Positions 1 through 18,490 of a DNA stretch of 64,000 nt are shown here, piece by piece. The DNA comes from Bordetella genomosp. 9. Lineage in GTDB: Bacteria; Pseudomonadota; Gammaproteobacteria; Burkholderiales; Burkholderiaceae_B. Each line of letters begins with the position of its first letter. Position 1 is the stretch's first letter. The stretch covers positions 3,410,001 to 3,474,000 of the forward strand of contig NZ_NEVJ01000003.1 of assembly GCF_002261425.1 (NCBI RefSeq). The letters are read 5' to 3'. A program made the position numbers and the translations under genes. Under the pieces are notes generated by a model. It was not told the DNA's origin, searched no databases, and saw only the letters and a program-made list of their open reading frames with translations.

Positions 1-8319
<8,319 letters not shown>

Positions 8320-8441
8320 GAGCACTCCGACTCGAGGTTACTTGGGCCGTAAACCACGGCCCGGGGTGATGCGACGCTGATACGACTCCAGGAAACCCCA
8401 CTGAACCCCACTGCCAACTAGGGTTTCCTGGAAACGCAAAA

Positions 8442-8474
8442 GCCCGGGGACGGCAAACAGCGCTGTCCCCGGGC
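8442..8474 (-). terminator. Hairpin between rplL and rpoB (partial terminator/attenuator)
   Basis: A perfect 10-bp stem (8442-8451 with 8465-8474) encloses a 13-base loop and is followed on the minus strand by TTTTGCG. In E. coli the rplL-rpoB junction holds an attenuator that lowers polymerase subunit synthesis relative to L7/L12. Position and structure fit the same role here. The T run is short, so read-through into rpoB is expected. Confidence 0.7.
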
Positions 8475-8489
8475 AACTGGCAAAAGGTC

Positions 8490-8873
8490 TTATTTGACTT
8501 CGACCTTGGCGCCAGCTTCTTCCAGCTTCTTCTTCGCGGCTTCGGCGTCAGCCTTGGCGATGGCTTCCTTCACCGGCTTCGGCGCGCCGTCGACCAGATC
8601 CTTCGCTTCCTTCAGGCCCAGGCCCGTCAGTTCGCGAACGGCCTTGATGACGCTGACCTTGTTCGCACCGGCTTCCGTCAGGATGACGGTGAACTCGGTC
8701 TGCTCTTCAGCAGCAGCGGCGCCGGCGCCACCAGCGGCGGGGGCAGCCACGGCCACGGCGGCGGCAGCAGCCGACACGCCAAACTTCTCTTCCATATCCT
8801 TGATCAGCTCGGACAGCTCGAGCACGGTCATGCCAGCGATGGCGTCAAGGATTTCAGCTTTGCTAAGTGCCAT
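8490..8873 (-). CDS. rplL: 50S ribosomal protein L7/L12
   Basis: A 127-residue stalk protein of the large ribosomal subunit that recruits translation factor GTPases. The layout is typical. There is an N-terminal dimerisation helix region ([15 protein letters not shown]), an Ala/Gly-rich flexible hinge at about residues 34-57, and a C-terminal factor-binding domain containing [17 protein letters not shown]. It lies 77 bp downstream of rplJ, the L10 protein whose C-terminal helix anchors the L7/L12 dimers. A stem-loop separates it from rpoB. Confidence 0.97.
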   Translation of the reverse strand: MALSKAEILDAIAGMTVLELSELIKDMEEKFGVSAAAAAVAVAAPAAGGAGAAAAEEQTEFTVILTEAGANKVSVIKAVRELTGLGLKEAKDLVDGAPKPVKEAIAKADAEAAKKKLEEAGAKVEVK

Positions 8874-8950
8874 TTTTCAAGAACTCCAGATTTTGGTAAT
8901 GCCAGGTTCGGTGTCGCTTCGTCGACAACGATTTTCCGTAAGGGCAGGCT

Positions 8951-9475
8951 TTACGCCGCGGCCTTCTGATCGCGCACGGCGGCGAGGCCACGAGCGAACT
9001 TGGTCGGAACTTCGTTGAGCGTACGTGCAAATTGCGCAATCGGGGCTTGCATGGTGCCCATCAACTTCGAGATCAACTCGTCGCGCGAAGGCAGCGTGGC
9101 CAGGGCCTTGACGCCTTCTTGGTTCAACAGGTTGTTGGGCAGCGAGCCCCCCTTGATGACCAGCTTGTCGTTGGTTTTTGCGAAGTCGGAGAGCACCTTG
9201 GCCGGCGCGACCGGATCAGCGCTGATACCGTAGATCAGCGGACCGGTCAGCTGCTTGGACAACGACTCGAAAGCCGTGCCGTCCACAGCGCGACGAGCCA
9301 GCGTGTTCTTCAGAACACGCAGGTACACGCCCGATTGACGCGCAGTCTTGCGCAGTACGGTGACAGAGGCGACGTCCAGACCACGGTACTCGGCGATAAC
9401 AATCGATTGTGCCTTGGCGACTTGCGCCGAGACTTCCTCGATTACCACCGCTTTCTCTTGGCGATTGAGACTCAC
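8951..9475 (-). CDS. rplJ: 50S ribosomal protein L10
   Basis: A 174-residue base of the L7/L12 stalk. The N-terminal rRNA-binding part ([15 protein letters not shown] ... IAEYRGL) and the C-terminal stalk-binding helix region are intact. It follows a 313-bp non-coding leader. In enterobacteria L10 represses its own mRNA from such a leader, so autogenous control is likely but is inferred here. Confidence 0.97.
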   Translation of the reverse strand: MSLNRQEKAVVIEEVSAQVAKAQSIVIAEYRGLDVASVTVLRKTARQSGVYLRVLKNTLARRAVDGTAFESLSKQLTGPLIYGISADPVAPAKVLSDFAKTNDKLVIKGGSLPNNLLNQEGVKALATLPSRDELISKLMGTMQAPIAQFARTLNEVPTKFARGLAAVRDQKAAA

Positions 9476-9788
9476 GGTTTGAACACTCCATCAAAAGACG
9501 TTTCAGGCGGGGGCCCGGAACGTCAACCGAATGCGGCGACCTGGTCGAGTTCTTATAAAGAAATCTTCCATGGGACGCCGTCTACGCTGGATCCGAACCG
9601 TGCGGGCTTCGGGATTAAGCTCGCCGCCCGCGTTGGCGTCCTGCTTGCGCAGGACCCATTGCGAGACGGCTTGCTCCAGCGGTCTTTGACAGCAACGTCC
9701 GGACGGATCCGGACGCAGCCCAAAGTTCTGTAAAGCCATCCCGGGACCAGGCCTTGAGTCCAAGGCCGGGAACCCGGTGAGCCGGCTA
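9476..9788 (-). promoter_or_regulatory. rplJ leader (probable L10 autoregulatory region)
   Basis: A 313-bp stretch between rplA and rplJ with no credible gene. Read on the minus strand it is rich in short inverted repeats such as CCGGGTTCCCGG and TCCGGATCCGTCCGGA. It also holds TTTATAAGAACTC, which resembles a -10 element. The position matches the E. coli rplJ leader, where L10 binds mRNA and where an internal promoter lies. No fold was computed, so this is placement by analogy. Confidence 0.45.
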
Positions 9789-10493
9789 TCAGGCAGCCGG
9801 CGTCGTCAGCGAGGCGATTTCCACGCGCGCGCCGCCGCCCATCGTGGACGACACGGCCAGCTTGCGCAGATACACGCCCTTGGCGGCAGCGGGACGCGCC
9901 TTGTTCAGCGCATCGACCAGAGCGGCCAGGTTGGTTTGCAGCTGTTCCACGCCAAAGGAGGCACGACCGATGGTGGCATGGACGATACCCGCCTTGTCCG
10001 TGCGGTATTGCACCTGGCCGGCCTTGGCGTTCTTGACCGCGGTGACCACGTCAGGCGTGACCGTGCCGACCTTGGGGTTGGGCATCAGGCCGCGCGGACC
10101 CAGGATCTGGCCCAGGGCACCGACGACGCGCATGGTGTCGGGCGACGCGATGACCACGTCGAAATCCATCTGGCCACCCTTGATGCGTTCGGCCAGGTCT
10201 TCCAGGCCGACGATGTCGGCGCCGGCGGCCTTGGCGGCCTCGGCCTTGTCGCCCTGGGCGAACACGGCGACGCGCACGCTCTTGCCGGTACCGGCGGGCA
10301 GCACCACGGAGCCACGAACCAGTTGGTCGGACTTCTTGGGATCGATGCCCAGCTGCACGGCCACGTCGACGGATTCGTCAAACTTGGCGGTGGCGGTTTC
10401 CTTGATCAGGTTCAAGGCTTCGTTGACCGGGTACAGCTTGGTACGGTCGATCTTTTCGCGCAGTGCGGTAGCGCGCTTGGACAGTTTTGCCAT
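9789..10493 (-). CDS. rplA: 50S ribosomal protein L1
   Basis: A 234-residue L1-stalk protein that binds 23S rRNA and, in enterobacteria, represses translation of the L11 operon. The protein starts [16 protein letters not shown] and carries the family's [14 protein letters not shown] segment in its middle. It is two bases from rplK, so the two are co-translated as the usual L11 operon. Length and both ends match the family. Confidence 0.97.
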   Translation of the reverse strand: MAKLSKRATALREKIDRTKLYPVNEALNLIKETATAKFDESVDVAVQLGIDPKKSDQLVRGSVVLPAGTGKSVRVAVFAQGDKAEAAKAAGADIVGLEDLAERIKGGQMDFDVVIASPDTMRVVGALGQILGPRGLMPNPKVGTVTPDVVTAVKNAKAGQVQYRTDKAGIVHATIGRASFGVEQLQTNLAALVDALNKARPAAAKGVYLRKLAVSSTMGGGARVEIASLTTPAA

Positions 10494-10495
10494 GA

Positions 10496-10927
10496 TCAGA
10501 TCCCCTCAACCGTGATGCCCATGCTGCGGGCGCTACCGGCGATGGTGCGCACCGCCGCGTCCAGATCGCCCGCCGTCAGGTCGGGTTCCTTGGTCTTGGC
10601 GATTTCCTCGGCCTGGGCGCGCGTCAGCTTGCCGACCTTGTCGGTATGCGGCTTGGGCGAACCCTTCTGCACGCCGGCTGCCTTCTTGATGAGGACCGTC
10701 GCGGGCGGGGTCTTCATGATGAAGGTGAAGCTCTTGTCCGCGAAGGCGGTGATCACCACCGGAATCGGCAGACCGGGCTCCATGCCCTGCGTCTTGGCGT
10801 TGAACGCCTTGCAGAATTCCATGATGTTCAGGCCGCGCTGACCCAGCGCCGGACCGATCGGGGGAGACGGGTTAGCCTTACCAGCCGGCACTTGCAGCTT
10901 GATAAAGCCGACGATCTTCTTCGCCAT
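10496..10927 (-). CDS. rplK: 50S ribosomal protein L11
   Basis: A 143-residue protein of the GTPase-associated centre. The N-terminal domain contains [17 protein letters not shown], the hinge and proline region targeted by thiopeptide antibiotics in other bacteria. The C-terminal RNA-binding domain is complete. It lies 76 bp downstream of nusG and immediately upstream of rplA. No changes at the conserved prolines were seen. Confidence 0.97.
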   Translation of the reverse strand: MAKKIVGFIKLQVPAGKANPSPPIGPALGQRGLNIMEFCKAFNAKTQGMEPGLPIPVVITAFADKSFTFIMKTPPATVLIKKAAGVQKGSPKPHTDKVGKLTRAQAEEIAKTKEPDLTAGDLDAAVRTIAGSARSMGITVEGI

Positions 10928-11003
10928 GCTTTGCTCCTTGCGGGTTCAAACGCCCGCGGTCAACGCGGGCTCCCCGGGGGATTGAGGGTTGATACAGCAG
11001 TAA

Positions 11004-11537
11004 TCAGGTCTTTTCGACCTGACTGAAATCCAATTCGACAGGCGTGGCGCGACCGAAAATGGTCACCGACACCCGGACCTTGCTCTTTTCGTAGTTGACT
11101 TCTTCGACGTTGCCGTTGAAGTCCGCGAACGGGCCTTCCTTCACGCGCACCATTTCGCCCACTTCGAACAGGATCTTGGGGCGCGGCTTTTCCACGCCTT
11201 CTTCCATCTGGGACAGAATCTTTTCGACTTCCTTCTCGGAAATCGGCGACGGCCGGTTGCCCGAACCACCCAGGAAGCCGGTCACGCGATTGGTGTTCTT
11301 GACCAGGTGCCACGTTTCGTCGGTCAGATCCATTTCGACCAGGACATAGCCCGGGAAAATCCGACGTTCGGAAATCGACTTCTGGCCGCCCTTCATTTCG
11401 ACGACTTCTTCGGACGGCACCAGGATGCGGCCGAAGGAGGTCTGCAGGCCGGCCCGCTCGATACGTTCGAGCAGCGCCTTGTGCACACTTTTTTCCATGC
11501 CGGAATAAACATGGACGACATACCAACGTTTGCTCAT
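11004..11537 (-). CDS. nusG: Transcription elongation/antitermination factor NusG
   Basis: A 177-residue NusG with an N-terminal NGN domain ([19 protein letters not shown]) that clamps RNA polymerase. The C-terminal KOW domain ([11 protein letters not shown]) binds S10 or Rho. It lies 10 bp downstream of secE, the common secE-nusG pair. Length and ends match the family. Confidence 0.97.
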   Translation of the reverse strand: MSKRWYVVHVYSGMEKSVHKALLERIERAGLQTSFGRILVPSEEVVEMKGGQKSISERRIFPGYVLVEMDLTDETWHLVKNTNRVTGFLGGSGNRPSPISEKEVEKILSQMEEGVEKPRPKILFEVGEMVRVKEGPFADFNGNVEEVNYEKSKVRVSVTIFGRATPVELDFSQVEKT

Positions 11538-11547
11538 GTGCCGTCCC

Positions 11548-11928
11548 TTATTTCCAGCCCAGCAGCAGGCCGTAAATGATCCACTCGATGCCTTTATCGA
11601 GCACCCACATGAAAATGCCCATGATGGCCACGAACGCGAAAACGATGCCCGTCATCTGGGTCGTTTCCTTGCGCGTGGGCCATGAGACACGCTTGACTTC
11701 GTTGTAGGACTCGCTGGCGAAACTGAGGGTACGGCGTCCCGGTTCGCTGAACCAGGCGATGGCGGCGGCCACGATGAGGCCGCCGACGAATACCCCGATG
11801 CGAGCAGCCATGGGCTGTGCGCTCAACACCGAGAATCCAACGATTCCAGCAATGATGACAAGCACCGCCAGGGCAAGTTTCAACCGATCGGCGGTACTGG
11901 TTACGGTTTCGATGCTGGTATTAGACAT
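11548..11928 (-). CDS. secE: Preprotein translocase subunit SecE
   Basis: A 126-residue inner-membrane subunit of SecYEG. It has three hydrophobic segments (about residues 16-37, 43-61 and 94-115), as in the long enterobacterial form. The conserved amphipathic cytoplasmic segment [10 protein letters not shown] precedes the last one. I chose the ATG at 11928 (MSNTSIETV). A TTG four codons upstream is also possible, and neither has a strong Shine-Dalgarno. It sits 72 bp after tRNA-Trp and shares its transcript. Confidence 0.94.
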   Translation of the reverse strand: MSNTSIETVTSTADRLKLALAVLVIIAGIVGFSVLSAQPMAARIGVFVGGLIVAAAIAWFSEPGRRTLSFASESYNEVKRVSWPTRKETTQMTGIVFAFVAIMGIFMWVLDKGIEWIIYGLLLGWK

Positions 11929-12000
11929 TTTGCGCAGCAAGCACGCCGTAGATGCGCAGCTTGCAAAGATTTCCGGCAGGCTGGGGAGAGGAAGGCGGGC

Positions 12001-12076
12001 TGGCAGGGGCAGTAGGAATCGAACCTACAACCTTCGGTTTTGGAGACCGACGCTCTGCCAATTGAGCTATACCCCT
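12001..12076 (-). tRNA. tRNA-Trp (CCA)
   Basis: A 76-nt cloverleaf beginning AGGGGTATAGCTCAATTGG and ending with an encoded CCA. The anticodon CCA is at bases 12041-12043 inside the loop CTCCAAA. It lies between tuf and secE, as in many beta-proteobacteria, and probably leads the secE-nusG-rpl transcript. Confidence 0.97.
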
Positions 12077-12241
12077 CTAGTCACGTGCCACTGTGGACAT
12101 CCACACAAGGAGAATGCAACACAGCCAGCTAGAGACCCTGACCTTCGTTTCCCGGGATTCGCCGGGGATTTCGCCGGTGGTTCGCCCCTGGTTCTGGATG
12201 ACCGAACCAAAAACGAAGGATGGAACCTTGCGGAACCATCC

Positions 12242-12271
12242 ATAATACTACTTTTTTCGCCAGCGTGTCCA
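12242..12271 (-). promoter_or_regulatory. Probable promoter for tRNA-Trp-secE-nusG
   Basis: On the minus strand, TGGACA (12266-12271) and TATTAT (12242-12247) are separated by 18 bases, a good sigma-70 arrangement. It points at tRNA-Trp, about 165 bases away. The intervening leader contains an imperfect hairpin at 12217-12240, possibly an early attenuator. Confidence 0.55.
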
Positions 12272-12279
12272 GCGAATTT

Positions 12280-12310
12280 CGGGGCGGGGATCAGAAAATC
12301 CCACGCCCCG
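12280..12310 (-). terminator. Probable tuf terminator
   Basis: A GC-rich hairpin lies just after the tuf stop. Bases 12280-12286 pair with 12304-12310 and 12287-12291 with 12298-12302, with one bulged base and a six-base loop. On the minus strand it is followed by AAATTCG, so the U tract is weak. It sits directly upstream of the -35 element of the next promoter. Confidence 0.5.
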
Positions 12311-12324
12311 AGCGGCGTCGTGAA

Positions 12325-13515
<1,191 letters not shown>

Positions 13516-13566
13516 GGCTGACTCCTGACTGGATGTGCGGATCTGACTGAAGTGAAGACAAATGCG

Positions 13567-13641
<75 letters not shown>

Positions 13642-13702
13642 GTTTAAAACTGGTCCTGCAAATGCCCGGCCGGAACTGCAAGGCCGCGCACCTTAGAAAA
13701 CC

Positions 13703-13776
13703 TGGAGCGGGTGAAGGGAATCGAACCCTCGTCGTAAGCTTGGAAGGCTTCTGCTCTACCATTGAGCTACACCCGC
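13703..13776 (-). tRNA. tRNA-Gly (TCC)
   Basis: A 74-nt cloverleaf beginning GCGGGTGTAGCTCAATGGT with an encoded CCA end. The anticodon TCC is at 13742-13744 in the loop CTTCCAA. The outermost anticodon-stem pair appears mismatched, but the remaining pairs are sound. It is 61 bp upstream of tRNA-Thr. Confidence 0.95.
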
Positions 13777-14075
13777 GGCGTACCGTTCCCCATCCTGCTC
13801 ACCGCTGTCGCACCAGACCGCTGCGCCTGCGCGGACCCGCCTTCCGGCCGACGTGTGACGGACGCACCCCCCAGACACTGCAAATCCAGGCCGACTTCGC
13901 CTGGATTCCTGGTCGTGGATTCCTGGTAGTGCCTTGTAGCGCCTGTATTGCGAGGATCCTGTCGGAACCCCTGCCAGGCTCAATAGCCACCATAGGCACA
14001 TGAGGACTGCATCAACATACACACGCACGACCTGCAAGCTACTGGCTGTTCGCCGGTCCTCGTTCGCGCGGTCTC

Positions 14076-14162
14076 TGGTGGAGGGGATTGGATTCGAACC
14101 AATGTAGGCGCAAGGCCAACAGATTTACAGTCTGCCCCCTTTAACCACTCGGGCACCCCTCC
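14076..14162 (-). tRNA. tRNA-Tyr (GTA)
   Basis: An 87-nt class II tRNA with a long variable arm, beginning GGAGGGGTGCCCGAGTGGTT and ending in an encoded CCA. The anticodon GTA is at 14126-14128. It is the first gene of the tRNA-tuf transcript. The 299 bp between it and tRNA-Gly hold nothing I recognise. Confidence 0.97.
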
Positions 14163-14177
14163 AGCGGAGAACTTGAA

Positions 14178-14206
14178 ATTATGGTGACTTTCGGCGCGGG
14201 TGTCAA
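14178..14206 (-). promoter_or_regulatory. Strong sigma-70 promoter of the tRNA-tuf operon
   Basis: On the minus strand, a consensus -35 TTGACA (14201-14206) and a -10 CATAAT (14178-14183) are separated by exactly 17 bases. They lie 15 bp upstream of tRNA-Tyr. This near-consensus promoter fits the high demand for tRNA and EF-Tu. Confidence 0.85.
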
Positions 14207-14260
14207 ATCGCCCGCGGCAAGAAACGGGCCAGGGCTGCATGATGAAGCGCCGCCGGGCGC

Positions 14261-15451
14261 TCAGGCCATCGCCGGCGCGGGTTTCTCGTCCAGGCGGCCG
14301 GCCACGGCGGCGCGGAACAGCGCGGCGTACTGGCCGGCATCGAGCGGCACGGGATTGGTGGCGGCCGATGGATCCGCCGCGGCCATGCGCCCCACCCGTT
14401 CCGCCTCGCTGTCGTCCAGTCCGATCGCCGACAGGGTATGCGGGATGCCGATGCGTTCGCGCAGCGACAGGATCCATGCCTGCACGCCTTCGGCGGACGC
14501 GGCCGGCAGCGCCAGATAGCGCGCCAGGGCGGCCAGCGGCGCGCGGATGGCCTGCGCGTTGGCCTGGACCACGTAGGGCATGAGTATCGCGTTGAGCAGG
14601 CCGTGATGCGCGTCGTAGAGCGCGCCCAGGGGATGCGCGAGCGCATGCATCGCCCCCAGGCCGCGCTGGAACGCCGTGGCGCCCATGCATGATGCGACCA
14701 GCATGTGATGGCGCGCCGCCAGATCCTCGCCGTCCGCCACCACGCGGGGCAGGTGGTGATGGATCAGGCGCATGCCTTCCAGCGCGATGCCGGCGGCCAT
14801 GGGGTGGTACATCGGCGAGCAATATGCTTCCAGGCAATGGGACAGGGCATCCATGCCCGTGGCGGCCGTGACCTTGGCCGGCAAACCGGTCGTGAGGGCC
14901 GCGTCCAGGATGACCGCCGCCGGCATGATGCGTGGATGGAAGATCAGGCGCTTGAGCCTGGCCTGCTCATCGGTGATGACGGCGACTCGGCCGACTTCCG
15001 AACCGGTGCCGGCGGTGGTCGGCACGGCCACGACCGGCGCCATGCCTTCCACCTTGACGCGTCGATAGTTGTCGCCTTCGTCCTCGAAATCCCACAGCGG
15101 GCGGTCCTGGCCGGCCATCAACGCGATGGCCTTGCCGGCGTCCAGCGCCGAGCCGCCACCGAAGGCGACGACGCCATCGTGCCCGCCGCCGCGAAACGCC
15201 CGCACACCGGCGTCGACGTTGGCCTCGGTGGGATTGCTCTTGATGTCGTGGAACACCGCGCAAGCCAGCCCCGCGTCGCCGCAGGCGGCCAGCACGCGCT
15301 CCAGCATGGGCAGGGCCGCGATGCCCGGATCGGTGACGATCAACGGCTTGCGCATGCCCAGCCCGCCGCACAACTCAGGCAATTCGGCGATGCGTCCCGG
15401 GCCGACCTTGATCGCCGTCGGGTAGTTCCAATTCACGTGGGGCAGATCCAT
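14261..15451 (-). CDS. Iron-containing (group III) alcohol dehydrogenase
   Basis: A 396-residue NAD(P)-dependent alcohol dehydrogenase of the FucO/AdhB class. The nucleotide-binding GGGSALDAGK is at residues 98-107. The metal ligands expected from FucO are in register at D201, H205, H269 and H283. It is the last gene of a three-gene run after a glutamine-synthetase-like ligase and an aldehyde dehydrogenase. It may therefore oxidise the hydroxyl of a gamma-glutamylated amino alcohol, giving the aldehyde used by the upstream dehydrogenase. Family is certain; substrate is inferred. Confidence 0.9.
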   Translation of the reverse strand: MDLPHVNWNYPTAIKVGPGRIAELPELCGGLGMRKPLIVTDPGIAALPMLERVLAACGDAGLACAVFHDIKSNPTEANVDAGVRAFRGGGHDGVVAFGGGSALDAGKAIALMAGQDRPLWDFEDEGDNYRRVKVEGMAPVVAVPTTAGTGSEVGRVAVITDEQARLKRLIFHPRIMPAAVILDAALTTGLPAKVTAATGMDALSHCLEAYCSPMYHPMAAGIALEGMRLIHHHLPRVVADGEDLAARHHMLVASCMGATAFQRGLGAMHALAHPLGALYDAHHGLLNAILMPYVVQANAQAIRAPLAALARYLALPAASAEGVQAWILSLRERIGIPHTLSAIGLDDSEAERVGRMAAADPSAATNPVPLDAGQYAALFRAAVAGRLDEKPAPAMA

Positions 15452-15508
15452 GGCTATCTCTCGTGCTGAAAGCGCTCGTCCAGGCGGCGTTCGCCGCGAT
15501 ACCGGTGC

Positions 15509-16897
15509 CTACATCGCGCGCAGGTGGAAGGACTTGGGTTGCGTCAATTGCTCATAGCCGAGCCGCGACAGCGATACGCCGCGACCGCTGTCCTTGACGC
15601 CGGTCCAGGCCAGGCCCGGGTCCAGGTAGTCGCAGCGATTCATGAAAATGGTGCCCGCGTGAACCTGCCCGCCGATGGTCACGGCGGCATCGCGATCGCG
15701 TGTGTAGATCGCGGCGGTCAGGCCGTAATCGCTGTCGTTGATCAATGCGACCGCGTCGTCGTCGCCATCCACCGGCATGATGCCGACCACCGGCCCGAAG
15801 CATTCCTCGCGCATCACGCGCATGGTGTGGTCGACGCCGGTCAGGACAGCCGGCGCGACGTAGGCGGTGTCGTCGCGCGCGGCGGGGAAGTAGGCAGCGT
15901 CGGCCGCGTTGCGCGCACCCATGTCCAGTGCGTCGGCGACCACGTCGCGTACCGACGCCGCCGCCGATCGCCGCACCACCGGACCCAGCGTGGTTTCGGC
16001 CGCCCGCGGATCGCCGAGCACATAGCGGTTCGTCAGGTCGGCCGCCTGCTCCACGAAAGCGTCATACAGGCGGCGGGCCACGTAGATACGCTGTATGCCG
16101 CAACACGACTGCCCCGCATTGAAGAACGCGCCATCGACCAGCGATTCCACCGCGGCTTCGATATCGGCGTCGCCGCGCACGTACGCCGCGTCGTTGCCGC
16201 CGAGTTCCAGGCCTACGCCGATGAAGCGGCCGCAGGCGCTATCTTCCACCGCGCGGCCGCCGCGCACCGAACCCGTGAAGGAAACGAAACGGACCGCCGG
16301 CGCGCGCACCAGTCGCTGCGTGGTGTCGTGGTCGGCATGCACATAGGAAAACAGGCCTTCCGGCAAGCCCGCGTGCACGAACGCCTGGTGCAGCAGCTCC
16401 GCGCACAAGGGCGTCTGGTCGGAGTGCTTGAGCACCACCGCGTTGCCCGCCATGAGGGCGGGAACGATGCTGTTGACGGCCGTGAGCAACGGGTAGTTCC
16501 ATGGCGCGATGGTGAGGGTCACGCCCAGCGGTTCGCGGCGGATGAAGCGATCGTGTTCGGTGCCGGGTTCGGCCGCGATGGGACGCAGCGCTTCGGGTGC
16601 GATGGCGATCATGTGGCGCGCGCGTTCGGCGAAGCCATCCACTTCCGACGGCGCATGCCGCGCGGGCCGGCCCATCTGCACAGTGATCGCCTGCGCGATG
16701 TCCTGTTTGGCGGCAAGCACCTGATCGACGGCGGCGCCAAGCAGGCGCGCGCGTTCGCCCAGATCGGCGTCGCGCCACTGCCTCTGCGCGCCCTGCGCGG
16801 CCTGCAGCGTGCGCTGTATCTGCGACTCCGTGGCATAGGGCCTGCATACCACTTCGCGGCCGTCGATGGGACTGATGGTGATTAGTTCGCTGGACAT
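15509..16897 (-). CDS. NAD(P)-dependent aldehyde dehydrogenase
   Basis: A 462-residue ALDH-superfamily enzyme that oxidises an aldehyde to an acid. The PWN motif (N134), the general-base glutamate in LELGG (E231) and the nucleophile in GQSCC (C265) are visible. It lies 19 bp downstream of the glutamine-synthetase-like gene and 57 bp upstream of the iron alcohol dehydrogenase, in the same operon. Close homologues are annotated as succinate-semialdehyde or gamma-glutamyl-aminoaldehyde dehydrogenases. Substrate is unproven. Confidence 0.9.
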   Translation of the reverse strand: MSSELITISPIDGREVVCRPYATESQIQRTLQAAQGAQRQWRDADLGERARLLGAAVDQVLAAKQDIAQAITVQMGRPARHAPSEVDGFAERARHMIAIAPEALRPIAAEPGTEHDRFIRREPLGVTLTIAPWNYPLLTAVNSIVPALMAGNAVVLKHSDQTPLCAELLHQAFVHAGLPEGLFSYVHADHDTTQRLVRAPAVRFVSFTGSVRGGRAVEDSACGRFIGVGLELGGNDAAYVRGDADIEAAVESLVDGAFFNAGQSCCGIQRIYVARRLYDAFVEQAADLTNRYVLGDPRAAETTLGPVVRRSAAASVRDVVADALDMGARNAADAAYFPAARDDTAYVAPAVLTGVDHTMRVMREECFGPVVGIMPVDGDDDAVALINDSDYGLTAAIYTRDRDAAVTIGGQVHAGTIFMNRCDYLDPGLAWTGVKDSGRGVSLSRLGYEQLTQPKSFHLRAM

Positions 16898-16916
16898 GCC
16901 TGGAGCTCCAATGGCC

Positions 16917-18302
16917 TCAGATGATTTCGAAGTAACGCGCCAGCTCCCAGTCCGTCACATGGCGCCGGAACATGCGTTCTTCCCACTCGCGCGTGGCGGC
17001 GTAATGATCGACGAAGAGATCGCCGAAGCAGGCCCGTGCCGCCTCGGATTGCTTCAGGCGCTGCGCGGCTTCCCATAGCGTGGTGGGCAGCTTCAAGTGA
17101 TCGGGGAACTGCTGTTCATAGGCATTGCCCGTGACGGGCGCTTCGGCCCGCAATTGCTCTTCGATGCCGCGCAGCCCTGACGCAAGCGCCGCCGCCACGG
17201 CCAGATAAGGATTCGCATCCGCCGCGCCGATACGCAGCTCCACGCGTTGCGACTTGTCGCTCCCGGGAATGACGCGCAATGCCGTCGTGCGGTTTTCGAC
17301 GCCCCAGGTCGCATCCAGCGGCGCCCAGAATCCGGGCACCAGGCGAGAGTAGCTGTTGATGGTCGGCGCGTACAGTGCCATGAATTCCGGAAGATAGCGC
17401 TGCAGGCCCGCGACGAAGGCGCTCTGGGTGGCGCCGACGCCGTGCGGCTGCGCGGGATCGAGGAATGCCGACTTGCCGGTGGCGCGGTCGCGCAGCGATA
17501 GATGGATGTGGCCGCTCTGGCCGGAATGGTGATGCGACCATTTGGCCATGAAGGTCGCCATCAGCCCGTTCTGCTGGGCCAGCGCCTTGGTGAAAGTCTT
17601 GAACAGAAAGCCCTTGTCCGCGGCCGCCGCGGCGCGGTCCACGGCGAGCGCGGCTTCCAGCACGCCCGGACCCGTTTCCGTATGCAGGCCTTCGATGGGC
17701 ATGTTCATGCACTCGGACAGTTCCAGCAGCTGGCGATAGAAGTCGCTATTGACCGTGCTGCGCAACATGGAATAGCCGAAGTTGCCGGGCGTCCAGGTCC
17801 GCAGGTCGCGATAGCCTTTTTCGCGCGCGGACTGCGGGGTTTCCTGGAACATGAAGAATTCGTATTCCAGTGCCGCATATGCGTCGTAGCCCATGTCCTC
17901 CGCGCGCTGGATGACCCGCTGCAGGAGTTGCCGCGGACAGACTTCCGCCGCCGGGCCGGTGAAGTCCGCCAGGAACAGCAGCATGTCCTCTCCGCCATAT
18001 CCCTGTTCCAACGGCAGCCGGCGGCAGGTGGCCGGATCGATGCGCATCTGCGCGTCCGGGTAGGCGGTGTGCCATCCGGTGTAGCGCCCATTGTCGTAGA
18101 GCTGGTCTTCGACGTCCCAACCGAACACGACGTCGCAGAACGCCAAGCCGGAATTCAGCGCCGACAGGAATTTTTCCTTGCGCAGATACTTGCCGCGCAT
18201 GACCCCGTCGATATCCGAAAGACCGACCTTGATATGGGTCAGCGCGCTGGACTGGACCAGCCGTGCGGCGTCGTCCGCGTTTTTTACCCCTTCTGCCTGC
18301 AT
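16917..18302 (-). CDS. Glutamine-synthetase-family gamma-glutamyl-amine ligase
   Basis: A 461-residue member of the GlnA/PuuA family. GHIHLSLRD and the NSYSRLVPGFWAP segment form the ATP and glutamate site. The tyrosine loop (NLYDLPP-like) adenylylated in housekeeping GlnA is not seen, which fits the amine-ligating PuuA/IpuC/GlnA4 type rather than ammonia assimilation. I chose the ATG at 18302, preceded by GGGAGG. An upstream extension would run through the divergent promoter. It leads an operon with an aldehyde and an alcohol dehydrogenase, and a DeoR-type gene diverges from it. Likely reaction: glutamate + amine + ATP to a gamma-glutamylamide. Confidence 0.85.
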   Translation of the reverse strand: MQAEGVKNADDAARLVQSSALTHIKVGLSDIDGVMRGKYLRKEKFLSALNSGLAFCDVVFGWDVEDQLYDNGRYTGWHTAYPDAQMRIDPATCRRLPLEQGYGGEDMLLFLADFTGPAAEVCPRQLLQRVIQRAEDMGYDAYAALEYEFFMFQETPQSAREKGYRDLRTWTPGNFGYSMLRSTVNSDFYRQLLELSECMNMPIEGLHTETGPGVLEAALAVDRAAAAADKGFLFKTFTKALAQQNGLMATFMAKWSHHHSGQSGHIHLSLRDRATGKSAFLDPAQPHGVGATQSAFVAGLQRYLPEFMALYAPTINSYSRLVPGFWAPLDATWGVENRTTALRVIPGSDKSQRVELRIGAADANPYLAVAAALASGLRGIEEQLRAEAPVTGNAYEQQFPDHLKLPTTLWEAAQRLKQSEAARACFGDLFVDHYAATREWEERMFRRHVTDWELARYFEII

Positions 18303-18451
18303 GGTGCGACCCTCCCTGGCTGAGTCGAAACCATAAGCGTCGCGGCGACGAGGCGGCACTGGTGTGGCCGTCTGTGGCCTTGTGTGAAGCTTTGTGTATC
18401 GGGCGTCCGGCGGGCGGCCGCCCGCGATCGAGTCTGGACACCTCGCCGCAA

Positions 18452-18461
18452 GTTTGCAAAC
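18452..18461. promoter_or_regulatory. Palindrome in the ligase/DeoR divergent promoter region
   Basis: GTTTGCAAAC is a perfect 10-bp palindrome between the divergent ligase and DeoR-family genes, 30 bp before the regulator's start. It is a candidate operator for that regulator. Confidence 0.35.
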
Positions 18462-18490
18462 ATAGCCCCGACGCAATGAGACGGGTCATC

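Noticed and set aside
9777..10841. 354-codon plus-strand frame over rplA and rplK
   Set aside because: Shadow of two certain ribosomal protein genes.
18303..18476. 5' extension of the glutamine-synthetase-like gene
   Set aside because: It would run through the divergent promoter and lacks family similarity. The ATG at 18302 has GGGAGG upstream.
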